This document shows, piece after piece, positions 35,351-46,100 of a stretch of DNA of 64,000 bases. Both the position numbers and the translations under genes were made by a program. A model generated the notes under the pieces. It saw only the letters and a program-made list of their open reading frames with translations. It was not told the origin of the DNA and made no database searches. Positions within the stretch are counted from its first letter, which is position 1, and each line of letters opens with the position of its first letter. The DNA comes from Mycoavidus cysteinexigens_B (GTDB lineage Bacteria > Pseudomonadota > Gammaproteobacteria > Burkholderiales > Burkholderiaceae), in the NCBI GenBank assembly GCA_031963465.1, contig JASSUG010000002.1, positions 372,001-436,000 on the forward strand, given 5' to 3'.

Positions 35351-38251
35351 TTACAATCTTATTGCCCAATTGGAATGGAAAAGTTTTAAAACCGCTGCAG
35401 AATGCAACTGACTATGGTCTGAATCTGTAATATGCAATTGAGAATCTGCTAAATCGTTATTTAGCGTTACCCTAGTAATACCGAATTTCTTGCAGAAGCC
35501 TTTCCATGGCGTCACAAAATCAAATCCACCTTTTCTTGCTATAGAGTCCCCTCCCCCAAAAACGTGAACATAAATGTCCGTCTTATTCTCTATCGCTGCA
35601 CGAGAAAGCAGGTGATCCTCTCGTATGGGCGTGCCAAGCGTGATTAATTGAGAGACGCGGCCTGTAGATATTTTTAAAGCCTCAAAAGCCACATTTCCGC
35701 CGTGACTATGGGCAATAATATTAGTCTGCATTCCCCGCTTACTATTGTTATTAATTCTTTTTGCTAGCTCTTCACCTGCGCTTATGCGAGCTTGTCGATG
35801 GTTTTTCCCACTCCATTGAAACGCAGTGACAGTCCCTCCAAAATTTTCGATAATGTGTTGAGCCACCGGACCATCTCTCCTAGTCCATCCATTTTCAGCT
35901 GCTGTGGCATTAAAGGTGCCATGGACGAGTATCGTCTCAACCTTATCTTTCGATGAAATAAATGATTGAAAATTAGGTGGCCGGTTTAAATATTTCGCTT
36001 TCATTAAACAAAGCCGGTCTAAAAACCCATGCGTTATTTGTTTCTTAGTCTCCGCCAATAGAGGTGCCTTGGGCGGTTTCGGAACGCTCTTGTCGTGGCC
36101 AATTTCTTGAAGCGTTGTAGAGATGGGTTCTAGCATTCTCTTGGCACTGCCGGGCACAGAGGTTACTTTTCCTGGCTGATAAATATTTTCCCTCATGCGC
36201 CCATCAGCGTCTTTAAACGAAATAGGGTTATTCCCCACCATACGGTACAAATTCAGCCCGTCCACCGTTCCAGCCGGATCGGGATTCAACCATCTGCCCA
36301 ACCACGGCGCGTAATAGCGGAAGCCGTAGTAGTACAAGCCCGTTGCATCACGTTCTTTGCCCGAATAGCGCATGACTTTATAGTCGGCTTCCACCTCACT
36401 TTTCGTACTCCAAATGGCGGTACCGCCAAAGGGGTAATATTCTTCGTAACTCAGTATTTCCGCCGCCTGATTCAGCTCTAGCACGCTGGAGCCAAGATGA
36501 TTGCTTAGGCTGTAGCGGAACTGGTCTTGAGGCGGAGCATCTTCTATCTGCCGCTTAGGTTGGGCCCAATGCTGGATACGCACTTGCGCACGACCTGCTG
36601 TGCCGGCGCAAATGACGTGCAGTTCTTCGCTTAATGTGCCGCTGCTGCTATAGCGTCGACGTATTTCTAGGCCAGGCAGGTAAATAACTTCGGCACAGCG
36701 CATGGCGTGGGTTTCGCGGTCCACTAAGGTGTGCGTGGTTTTACGGATACGCTGCCCGCTGCTTTCGTACTGATAGCTTTCTTCGTCGTCCGGCGCGTCC
36801 AGACGTGAAACGGGTGTCACACGACATAGCTGATTGCGCGCATCCCATGTAAGCGTTTGCCCACTGCTCAAGGTAGTGGGATTGCCATGGGCGTCATAGT
36901 CCAATTTGCTGAGGCTCTTCTTTGCTTGCAAGTTGGACACCACCTGCGCCAATCGGTTGCTCCCCTGTGCCATCTTAAAGCGGGATGCACCGGTCCCACC
37001 TTGAATAGTGGTCAGATTTCCTCCTGCATCGTATTCATAGGTACGCACGTAATTCACATACGTGCTAGGTAGAATCGGGGCGATCGAGGAAGAAGGCTTA
37101 CGACCTCGCTGAGCCCTGGCATGTTCTCGGCCCGTCGCTTGCACCAATTGGTACAGGGCATCATAGCGGTAGGTGGAAGTTGCGCGGACGATCTTATTAG
37201 CAAAGAATTTTGTGCAAGGGATGCGGTCGTTGATACGTAAGATATTGCCCACGGGGTCGTAGTAATATTGCAGCGTTTGCAATTCTTGCAAACGCCCAGA
37301 TGGGATGAGGCGAGAGGTACACAGGCTACTGAGTCGTTGCGTTTCTGGTTCGTATGTGTATTTTGTAACTACCCTATTACCATTCTCTTCCTGAAGTGCT
37401 TGCCCCGAGGCGTTGTAGATCACCTCTTTGACCACCGGCTGCTTTGTTTCTGAGCCGCACAATTTGACCGAGGCGGCCTGTAATTGGCCTGCTATGTTGT
37501 ACTTAAAATACTGTTCGTTGTTTTGCGCATCTTTCTGACTCAGCAACTCGCCCAGCGCGTTATATGTCCAATGCGTCTCGTAATATTGGGCTTTTTTCCC
37601 CTTGTATTGTCGTTCTAGCCGGTTGTCTCGCTCTTCTTCATCCTTGGGCCAATCAGATAGAAGCATAGCCGGTAGCAAACTCCGGACCTCATGCTGCACC
37701 GCACCCGTTAAGCTATAACTTTTAATTTCATGCGTTCCCGCCGGATCATCATGTCGGATTAAGCGGCCTTGTCGATTATTTGCTGTGTCGCCATGAGTGC
37801 CATAGGTAAAGCGCTCTACGCACTGTTCTTTGTCATCCTGCATTTTTTCGTGGATGGCCAGTGGCCGCAATAGGCAGTCGTACTCCGTTCGTGTGTAGGT
37901 TCCTCGCGCATCGAGGGTTTGCAACACCTGACCCGCTGCGCCGTACCAACGCGCCTGCCAGCCAGCATCCACGCTCTCAGACCGTAAAGCCCGGCCAGAC
38001 AAGGAATACGCCGCCAGTAGATTAGAGCCCGTTTTTGCGATACCGAAACGGGGATCGATGCTGCTAATTAACCGCCCGGCTACATCGTATTGGTGCCGGG
38101 TAATCAATGCAGTAATGACCTTAGCTTTCGGAGCACGCTGATAGGCTACTTCCCGTACCGTTAATCCTCGTCCGTCCCACACCGTTAAAGTGGGAGTGTC
38201 GGCGCACAAATCACCGATTTCTTCTCTAAGCGGCTTACTTTTAAGTGGCAT
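35351..38251 (-). CDS. tccC2: Tc toxin TcC subunit with alpha/beta-hydrolase toxin domain
   Basis: A 966-residue TccC/Rhs protein. The first ~680 residues are the shared core ending in NLYRMVGNNPISFKDADG. The C-terminal ~280 residues form an alpha/beta-hydrolase: ILVHGTF (oxyanion region, about 774), the nucleophile elbow AHSHGG with serine near residue 850, ITLGTPI, and a late histidine in DSDHSQLHSAA. This resembles lipase/PGAP1-like hydrolases and suggests a translocated lipase or phospholipase, which is inference. It starts 7 bp after tcaC, so the two are translated from one message. Confidence 0.88.
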   Translation of the reverse strand: MPLKSKPLREEIGDLCADTPTLTVWDGRGLTVREVAYQRAPKAKVITALITRHQYDVAGRLISSIDPRFGIAKTGSNLLAAYSLSGRALRSESVDAGWQARWYGAAGQVLQTLDARGTYTRTEYDCLLRPLAIHEKMQDDKEQCVERFTYGTHGDTANNRQGRLIRHDDPAGTHEIKSYSLTGAVQHEVRSLLPAMLLSDWPKDEEERDNRLERQYKGKKAQYYETHWTYNALGELLSQKDAQNNEQYFKYNIAGQLQAASVKLCGSETKQPVVKEVIYNASGQALQEENGNRVVTKYTYEPETQRLSSLCTSRLIPSGRLQELQTLQYYYDPVGNILRINDRIPCTKFFANKIVRATSTYRYDALYQLVQATGREHARAQRGRKPSSSIAPILPSTYVNYVRTYEYDAGGNLTTIQGGTGASRFKMAQGSNRLAQVVSNLQAKKSLSKLDYDAHGNPTTLSSGQTLTWDARNQLCRVTPVSRLDAPDDEESYQYESSGQRIRKTTHTLVDRETHAMRCAEVIYLPGLEIRRRYSSSGTLSEELHVICAGTAGRAQVRIQHWAQPKRQIEDAPPQDQFRYSLSNHLGSSVLELNQAAEILSYEEYYPFGGTAIWSTKSEVEADYKVMRYSGKERDATGLYYYGFRYYAPWLGRWLNPDPAGTVDGLNLYRMVGNNPISFKDADGRMRENIYQPGKVTSVPGSAKRMLEPISTTLQEIGHDKSVPKPPKAPLLAETKKQITHGFLDRLCLMKAKYLNRPPNFQSFISSKDKVETILVHGTFNATAAENGWTRRDGPVAQHIIENFGGTVTAFQWSGKNHRQARISAGEELAKRINNNSKRGMQTNIIAHSHGGNVAFEALKISTGRVSQLITLGTPIREDHLLSRAAIENKTDIYVHVFGGGDSIARKGGFDFVTPWKGFCKKFGITRVTLNNDLADSQLHITDSDHSQLHSAAVLKLFHSNWAIRL
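36307..37878 (-). repeat. Near-identical TccC core block, copy 2
   Basis: Partner of 33239-34810. It encodes the equivalent part of TccC2. The sharp edges of identity, with diverged N-termini and unrelated C-termini, point to recent duplication or gene conversion between the two genes. Confidence 0.95.
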
Positions 38252-38258
38252 AGTTAAC

Positions 38259-41200
38259 TTAGTCTTCTAGAGAAGGTTGTTCGCGTGCAGGCTGTGATAA
38301 CTTAATATACGGTTTGCGTTCGGTCAATGTGTCATTCTCATCTTCTTTAATTCCACACCAAGTATGGTAGGTTTGGCGTCTCAGATATTTTTCTGCTGTC
38401 ACCACACACACTTCTCGACCAAGCGGATCGTAGTAATGCGTGTCGCAATAGCCAAACAGACGAAACGCGGCATCATTCACATATAAGTGAGAATTGACGA
38501 AATACGGTTGATAGCTTCGTACAGGCAAACCTTTGTTGTTGTATTCCACGCGCCCTGAGGCAACCCAGCGTGTGGCCGCCGTACCCGTGTCGATTATAAC
38601 GGGCTGCTTGTCGCCGTTCAGCACAAGGCCGCCATTTTTATCGCGTTGGTAGGCCGGGCCCGCCTCGACTTTTTGCTTTACCTGCAGCGTGCGGCCAAAC
38701 CCATCTGAGCACGACAAGGTGATGCGTACTTGCAGTTTGGCATTGGGGTCGGGGTCGTCCGGGTAACGGTCGCTGACCAGCACAGCACTCTGGACGGGAC
38801 TGCGATTTTTTTCCCAGTTTAAGAGGTCGTAGCAATACACCGCTGCGTAGGAGCCGATGGCTTTTTTAGGGTCTTGGAGAGCTGGTTCTAAAGATATAGC
38901 CGGACTCACAGACTTGCCGATGTCACGTTCAGAAATGGGACGTAGCTGATCCATATCAAATGCGTCGACAGGATCCTTAGGCACTGAAAGAATAGACTGC
39001 GCCACCGCACGCGTGCGCAAGGGCGGGTCTTCGTACAACTGCGCAAAGCCGCCTGTGTGTTTACCCTCATTGGTGCTGTAAAAACTGGAGACGACTAGCC
39101 GGCCTAGGCCATCGTAGTAGGCCTCTTGCCTATTTTGATTCGGATCTACCAGGCGAATAGGCAATAGATAGCGATAGTCATAGTACGCTTGCGAGCGATT
39201 TTCCATCGCATCCTCTACCCCCGTTAGCAGACAGTCATATTGATCGTAAGTAAACTTGGTGACGCCTGCACCTGCAGCCGGTTGATGACTTATCAGCCGC
39301 CTGAATTTTTCTGGAGTGTCATAGGTGCAGATATCTTGTTTGATCGCCCATACCGTTTCTGAAGATGGCCGCAAAGCATCTTCGCCCAGTTCTATGTAGC
39401 CCGCTTCTTTCAAGGCCTTGTCGCGTGCTGTCCTGTGTATTTGGAGTAGATATTTGTAAGTACCCGCCAGCTCCAGATCATCCAATTTGACGTTTACTGC
39501 GCCGCCAGAGGGGTGTGGCACGACGGTGGACGTGGGCCACTTTGCGTCGCCCCCTGCTTTCAAAGCCTTGTTGCGTGCTGCTATGCCTAATTCGAGTAGC
39601 TTAATGTTAAACTTCCAACTCTGCTCAACCTCAGTTGTTGCCTCAGAGGATGATGGCCACGGGGCGTCGAACAGCTTTGTGAGGTCTATTGTCTCCAAAA
39701 TCTTGGCGAATCCTACCTCTCTCGGTTCGGATAGGTTAGGGTAAGTCTTCAGCGCCTGACCATCCAATTCAGCCGTCTCGATATGCTTGAGCAAGCCTTC
39801 CACCGTCACCAAAGAGTTTTGTTCATCGGTGTCGTAGCGATAAATTTGATGTCCAATCAGCGTTCTGTTACCGCCGAAGAAATTTAGATGGCGGTTACAT
39901 AAATTTTCGTAATGGACCGAGTCCGGGATCTTATCCGGCCCAATCTCATGGGCCTCGGTACGCGTCTGATACGGCAGCGCCAACCGCCATGCTTGCGAGG
40001 TATCTAGATGATACCAAGCATGGCACGTTTCGGTCAGCCACATTACTTTTTGTGCGTCATCCTTTGATGCTTCCCAACAACTTTTTTGTAATGCGCATGG
40101 AGCTTCTCGCCATGTTCTTTCAAATTCCCCTTCGAAAGGTGAAGCCCCTTCGCGGCGGGGATAATGCACGGTCACAGACCGTGTCAAGCTACCATATTGG
40201 TCCCAGGCCAGATTGATTTGCTGGGTGCACACCGGATCTGTCGGCGTGCGCTCATAGTGATAGCTGAGAGTTTCCAATGGCAACGGCAAAACCACCACCC
40301 GATAGTCTGTCCCGCCGTCTTGTACGCAACGCACCAAATAGCGAGATTCGCTCGTGGTATAGGGTCCCGCAGCAGGGTTATCCAAGCCGAAGACTTCCTC
40401 CCGCAGCACACTGCCTTTTAACGCCCGTATCATCTCGGCTTGCATACGAGCTAAGGTTACCTTGGACAGGATGACCTCCTGGGAAGCGTCAGTATCGAAA
40501 TGTGTGAAGACCTCCGACTCTAACTGTATGGCCTTGTCATCCTGTTTACTGTACAACAAGCGTGCCTGTTTATCTTGGGGCACGCCCGTGTGGTACCAAG
40601 TTTTGGTCCTGACGGGGGCGGTATACGTACCCTCTTTGTCTTTGTCTTTGTCTTTGTTAAGCGTCGCCGCAACTGAAAAATGCTCCGTATCGGTATGGGT
40701 AACTAATCCAAACCCTCTGAACTCACGTTCCTGCCCATCGTAATAACCGTGCCGATAGGTAAATTTCTGCACCAATGTATTCTTAGTAATTTCGTCCAGA
40801 TGGGTAATTTTCTGCACCACATGCACGGGAAACGGCAAGTGGGAGACGGCAGATTGCTTAGGCATCTCGCCCATTATTGATTGATCTGCGTGCTCTTTTT
40901 TTTCATCGAGCCATTCCTGAGCCGAACTGCGGTAAGTGAAATCTACCTGCAGGCCCATATTGTTATTGATGGACGTCAGTAGATAGGGCTTGCGGCCCTG
41001 GCTAAAGTCATAGCGCCAATGTATCGGCTCAGGGTGCGGCACGGTCAAAATCAGGCTGGCACAACCTAGACCATCAATATCGGCAAAGCTCAGGTGGCAA
41101 AGTGCGTCATAGCGCATGCCCGCGGGAAAGCGCAATTCCTCCGGCTGGCCAAATCCATTGCCCGACTGATTTCTGAAAATCAACAAACTCTCGCTTTGCG

Positions 41201-43112
41201 CATAAATCAGATCTGCCGCGCCTGAGCCATCCAGATCAGCCAAAAAGACGCAAGCAGCATTGAACTGCTCTGCCTCAATAGGCAGCGCAATGGCCCAGCT
41301 AATTGGCTTTCCAAAACGGCCTCGACCCAGATTCGGCCAACACATCACACTGTCATGGCGCACGCGCACTAGGTGTTGCTGTCCGCTACCGAGTACGTCG
41401 CTAAAAGCAACCACTTCTTGGTCGCTGCTTCCTGTGAGCGGCAATATATCGTCAGTCGTGTGAGGCACTTCTAGTGGGGCAGCAAAGCCCTGCTCACGTT
41501 GGTTCGCGTAGAGCCGAACGCTCTTGGGGCCAATCAAGGCTAAATCCGATAAGCCCGCCCCCATCAAATTGGCGAGTTGCGCGTGCGGATGGAGAAATTC
41601 GGAAGGAAAAGCCGCAAAGGGGGTGAAATCTGACCAAGTCTTGTCAGGACGTTGGGTAAAAAACCCCGCCAGGCCGGGCCGGGTCATCACCCAATCGAGC
41701 AGGCCATTGCCCGTCAAGTCTGTCAGCGTATGGAGTGCGTTGGCGCGGCTGTATCCGAGCGGCGCACTCGGCAGCGGGTGCCACGGCCCATAGGTAATTG
41801 CATCGGGCCTCTCCTTCACTACATTGCGTTGAGGCGCCCGATAGCACCACCCGGATTCCTCTCGATACAGCACACCGGGTACACCTTCGCCATAGAGATC
41901 TATTAATTGATAGTGTCTGGCGTCATCTATGCCTACTAATGTCGGAAGGGGATGAAAACGAGAAGGGTCAAACGATGCCTCGCTTTCTTTAAACGCTTCA
42001 TACGTAAATAAAGTCGGCGGCATCCGGTCATGACTATTTTCGTCTTGACCTACACCGAAGTGCATCACGCGATTTAAGGTGCTCAAAAAAACGGTTTCGT
42101 CGTAGCGCAGCACCATGCGCTCCACGAGTACCGGCGCGCTGCCTAGCACATCAAAGGCATGAAATAGCAAGACTTGCCGACACAGACGGTGCGTACGTAC
42201 CTCAAAGCCGGCGGCATAATCAGAAAAAGCATCCTGGCGCCGCGTCCATGGTCTGACCGTTTTGAACGTTGGCTGTGCATCGGCTGGTTTTGGCTCTTCT
42301 CCGTAATCAAAGACCACTGAAAAATGCCAATAGTCATTCGATATGGTGTCGCCATCCCACAAATACAAGGATTTACACCACTCCCGATTACCGTAGCAGA
42401 CACGATCGAGGTAGCGGTTTGCCTGATAGTCGCGCTGCTTGTCCGGCTTTGTTAGGTCGTCTATATTTTCATGGCGATAAGCGTAATAAATATGCTCACC
42501 GGTCGGTGACAGGGATTCTTCAAGCAGCCAACGGGCGATGTGGGTGGGTAATGTGGGGTCGGCGATACGCCCTGCCGCCGTTTTACCGTACAAATGTACA
42601 CTGCCATCCGCACTTTGGACCAGCCAGAAGCATGGCTTTGACGAGGTTGCATCAACAGGCGTCCAGCGCTCAATCCGGTCAAAATTCCCCTCGATGCGCG
42701 GGAAAAAGCGCACCACCTCATAGGTTTTATTGAGTAACCGACCCTGGTATTGATTGACTTTATAGGTCTTAACCTTTTTTTCTGTAGTCAACTCAGGAAC
42801 GAGTTCTTCTCCATTGGGTCCGATAAAGACATCTTCTGGCGTATAGGCAGGTACCCCGTCAGCTAGACGTCGGGCAATCGACGGCAAGGCTAAAGACCAA
42901 CCCATTCCAAAGGTGCCATTGCCGCTGCCACTGCTGTAGCTCAACGTCAGTGAGGGGGCAAAGCCGCGTCCAGCGCTCACCGGCAAGGGCAACGATAACG
43001 AGGCCATGCCGGTCATCCCCACGGCCTGAACGGTTTCATTTAGGCCATGGATAGCCCCGCCTCCTTTAGGTAGGGCAAGTTCGGGAACTTTGACTTGATC
43101 GTTAGTTTTCAT
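38259..43112 (-). CDS. tcaC: Tc toxin TcB subunit (TcaC/TcdB-like)
   Basis: A 1617-residue protein that forms the beta-propeller gate and lower half of the cocoon enclosing the TcC toxin. Residues ~1-330 are an SpvB domain (GMASLSLPLPVSAGRG, SYSSGSGNGTFGMGW). Residues ~390-660 hold FG-GAP/VCBS-like repeats (DLTGNGLLDWVM, LADLDGSGAADLIY) of the propeller. The middle TcdB domains follow, with YRSSAQEW and KFTYRHGYYDGQEREFRGFG. The end, with SCSDGFGRTLQVKQKVE and a YD-like DPLGREVCVV, leads into the Rhs shell. Length and order are standard for TcaC-type subunits. It lies between tcaB (64 bp upstream) and tccC2. Confidence 0.95.
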   Translation of the reverse strand: MKTNDQVKVPELALPKGGGAIHGLNETVQAVGMTGMASLSLPLPVSAGRGFAPSLTLSYSSGSGNGTFGMGWSLALPSIARRLADGVPAYTPEDVFIGPNGEELVPELTTEKKVKTYKVNQYQGRLLNKTYEVVRFFPRIEGNFDRIERWTPVDATSSKPCFWLVQSADGSVHLYGKTAAGRIADPTLPTHIARWLLEESLSPTGEHIYYAYRHENIDDLTKPDKQRDYQANRYLDRVCYGNREWCKSLYLWDGDTISNDYWHFSVVFDYGEEPKPADAQPTFKTVRPWTRRQDAFSDYAAGFEVRTHRLCRQVLLFHAFDVLGSAPVLVERMVLRYDETVFLSTLNRVMHFGVGQDENSHDRMPPTLFTYEAFKESEASFDPSRFHPLPTLVGIDDARHYQLIDLYGEGVPGVLYREESGWCYRAPQRNVVKERPDAITYGPWHPLPSAPLGYSRANALHTLTDLTGNGLLDWVMTRPGLAGFFTQRPDKTWSDFTPFAAFPSEFLHPHAQLANLMGAGLSDLALIGPKSVRLYANQREQGFAAPLEVPHTTDDILPLTGSSDQEVVAFSDVLGSGQQHLVRVRHDSVMCWPNLGRGRFGKPISWAIALPIEAEQFNAACVFLADLDGSGAADLIYAQSESLLIFRNQSGNGFGQPEELRFPAGMRYDALCHLSFADIDGLGCASLILTVPHPEPIHWRYDFSQGRKPYLLTSINNNMGLQVDFTYRSSAQEWLDEKKEHADQSIMGEMPKQSAVSHLPFPVHVVQKITHLDEITKNTLVQKFTYRHGYYDGQEREFRGFGLVTHTDTEHFSVAATLNKDKDKDKEGTYTAPVRTKTWYHTGVPQDKQARLLYSKQDDKAIQLESEVFTHFDTDASQEVILSKVTLARMQAEMIRALKGSVLREEVFGLDNPAAGPYTTSESRYLVRCVQDGGTDYRVVVLPLPLETLSYHYERTPTDPVCTQQINLAWDQYGSLTRSVTVHYPRREGASPFEGEFERTWREAPCALQKSCWEASKDDAQKVMWLTETCHAWYHLDTSQAWRLALPYQTRTEAHEIGPDKIPDSVHYENLCNRHLNFFGGNRTLIGHQIYRYDTDEQNSLVTVEGLLKHIETAELDGQALKTYPNLSEPREVGFAKILETIDLTKLFDAPWPSSSEATTEVEQSWKFNIKLLELGIAARNKALKAGGDAKWPTSTVVPHPSGGAVNVKLDDLELAGTYKYLLQIHRTARDKALKEAGYIELGEDALRPSSETVWAIKQDICTYDTPEKFRRLISHQPAAGAGVTKFTYDQYDCLLTGVEDAMENRSQAYYDYRYLLPIRLVDPNQNRQEAYYDGLGRLVVSSFYSTNEGKHTGGFAQLYEDPPLRTRAVAQSILSVPKDPVDAFDMDQLRPISERDIGKSVSPAISLEPALQDPKKAIGSYAAVYCYDLLNWEKNRSPVQSAVLVSDRYPDDPDPNAKLQVRITLSCSDGFGRTLQVKQKVEAGPAYQRDKNGGLVLNGDKQPVIIDTGTAATRWVASGRVEYNNKGLPVRSYQPYFVNSHLYVNDAAFRLFGYCDTHYYDPLGREVCVVTAEKYLRRQTYHTWCGIKEDENDTLTERKPYIKLSQPAREQPSLED

Positions 43113-43176
43113 AGGAATTAATCAGTCGGTAAGAAGAAGGAGAGTTGACTTGGCATCTTTCATCTTTAATACATCT

Positions 43177-46100
43177 CTATCTAAAAGGGTTCACGTTACT
43201 AGACGGCTTTGTTGCATCCAATGCCTGGTTCTTTTCCTCCTCCTTATTCACATCGGCTTCCCTGAAAGAATTCTCTGTTTCGCTTTGCTTGCCATTGTTT
43301 AAGTCAGTAGTCGAAGAACCTTCCTTTTGACCAGATGGCGTATTTTGATTCTGCTCTTTCATCGCTTTCACTACATCATTACCAAACTTCTCACCGCCAT
43401 CTCGCGCTGTATAGCGTATGCAAACAATGATGTCGGTTAAAGAGTTAAGCAGCGTCTTCTGAGCTTCGTGCTGAGGAAAAGTCAATGTCCAGCTCGATAC
43501 AGCGCCAGTACCTTCAAAAGGCAGGTACCGTTCGTCGCCAAAATTCAGCATAAATAGCCCGCTATCATCGATTCCCGTAGACAAGGCGATTTGCTGGCTC
43601 GCTCGTAGGTCAGTTTTGACTACACCCGGAACTTTCGATTCAAACAGCGGATTTAAAAGACGCCTAACGTCATCAATTTGCGGTTTCAAGATCACCGTGC
43701 TTTTTCTTTGTGTCAGGATGGCCCGTACATCTTGGTAAGGGCCAATCACAGCTGGGAACGACACGCTGACGGTAACGATCTGCCGTAAATAGTGTCCGGG
43801 ATACCGTTGATCGAAATCTCGCTCTGTCAGCTCAAACTCAAGCTTGCCATTTCCTTTCAATTCCTTCAATTTTTCTACCCAACCCTTCTCCTTTTGCAAG
43901 GAAAGCGATTTTCTCGAGTCAAACAATTGCTTGAGCGAAACAGTATGCACAATCTCGAGCTTGCGCTCGTTGCGGGTCAAATAAGCATGATCCATGCGAT
44001 GCAAACCTAACTTTAAAGTTTCACCGGCCAACAAACCTCGATAAAGATCTTGCCATGCTCCCGGCTGAATAAAACTGGGCGTGTCATAGTCGCCCGTTTC
44101 GTACCGCCAAGCCGCCTCGCTCAACAGGCACAAAGAAACAACTGCGTCATAGGCTTGAAAATACAATGCGGAGAGCTGCCCTGCCATCCATTGATAAAGC
44201 GACTCGGCTGTAAACCGGCTAGTGAGAAAAGCTTGGTTGGCTTGAAGATGCACTTGCTGGGCTTTGATCTGCGCTTTTTGTTTTTCAAACAGCGCCAACT
44301 GCTGCTTTTCTGCCATGATTTGCGTATTGATCTGCTCGGCTTCGACCGTGGCCATTTCAAACTGGAGTTTCCATTCTTCCGCGCGACGCCGATATTGCTC
44401 AGAAATCTCCAGTTGGTTGGCTTGCAGCGAAAAAATTTCCGATTCGCAGAGCAAGCCATCCGCTACAGCATATAACGGTGCACCGTACTCTGCGCCACCC
44501 ACAGCCATCCCATAGATATTAGGGACCATCGAGACTATGGCAGCCGCAGACCGCAGCGCTGGCGCACCAGCGGCAATTCCAGATGCGGTTCCCCGCAAGA
44601 TTCTCACTTGATCTTCAGCAGCCGACGTATGCTCATTAAATAACCTTTGATAATAGGATTGACGGGTTTGAGCGGACTGATGACTGAGTTCGAGCCCCGC
44701 CAGCGTCTTTTTCCCCATCTCAATGGTCAAATCTTGTATCTCCAGCGTAAAGCCCAAAAGCTCTTTTTGTTGCACCTGCTGGAGACGTTCCAGCTCAGCC
44801 GCATCTTTACGCTCCAACGTGCTTTGCAGTGCATTGCCAAACTGGATTAGCATCTCCGCTGCGTTCATGGCTTTGTTCATCATTGCCGTAAAACGCAGCG
44901 GGGGAGCCGGCATGGCCATCACCGCCCTTGAACTGCCGGATCCTGCGCGGCCCCGTGCAGCCAGTAATTCCATGGGATTGAGCGGGGCATCAAACAGCGG
45001 CGGGGTCCACGGTTTGCCATCCACAGTTAAGTTATGGCGCAGGTTATAGAGACGACTGTCAATCTGCTCCCAGTAATTGTGCAGCGCTTTGTTTAAGGGG
45101 AGTGAAAATGCATTCGTCTTAACAAACGCTTCACTGGGCTTGTTGTTTATCGCAAGGGTCCCCAGGACTTCAGGCTTCCAGTTCCGCGCCACTTCCGTGG
45201 TCGGCGCTTCGCCCAGCAAAGCGCGGGCCTGCAAATACCATTGCTTGGCTTCGCCCAGCGCCTCTCGCGTGAGCTCCCGGTAACACGCATCGCCCTGATC
45301 CAGCAGGTTTTTGATATAGGCAAAGAAAACGGCTTTGCGATAGTGGATCGGCGCCACCATTGCCAGTTCATCCGGGTCTACTGCGCCGGGGCCAATCATC
45401 TGCTCGTCGGCTCTCTGCTCATCCTCTAAAAGCACCTGCGTGCGCCAGTAGTCACCGGTGTTAGAAGGCAAAAATAGATAGTTTAACCACCGCGTGGCGT
45501 CATCAAAGTTCTGCTCCAAGTTTAAGCGGTGCGCGACTAGCAAAGGCATATGGAAAAACAGTTCCCAGAAATACAGGCCGTTGGCGCCGTGAAAGTCCAT
45601 CGGCACCCTTTCACCGGACTCTGTCAGAGCAGGCTCTATAATTTTTTTCTGCGTATCCCGATCCAGCACCGCATCAATGCCAACATGGGCTTTTTGAATC
45701 AACGTTTTTGCAAACAGGGTATTCAGGCGGATAGGCGCATAGCCGAAACTAGCAGGGAATTCTAGGTATTGGGCAAACTCCGCTTTTTTAGCTTTATTCT
45801 GTGCCGTTGAGCGAATAGCTAGGTATTGGGTACGACTTTTTGGCGGTATCAGGTAAAGAGGAATGCAAAAAAGCTCTGGAAATGAGGAAGAAGCGCCTTG
45901 CTTTACGATGCTCACGTTAATTTTGAAAAATGCTGGTCTTCCATTTCCATAGCCCGACATAGTGAGTTGCAGTGTCCTACTCTGATTATTTAGAAATTCT
46001 TGAGCAGTTAATTTTTTGCTTGTTGACCATAGATGTAGAACATATAATTCAACAAACGAATTACTAGCATCCATTTTGATAATGTTACGCCACTTTTTCG

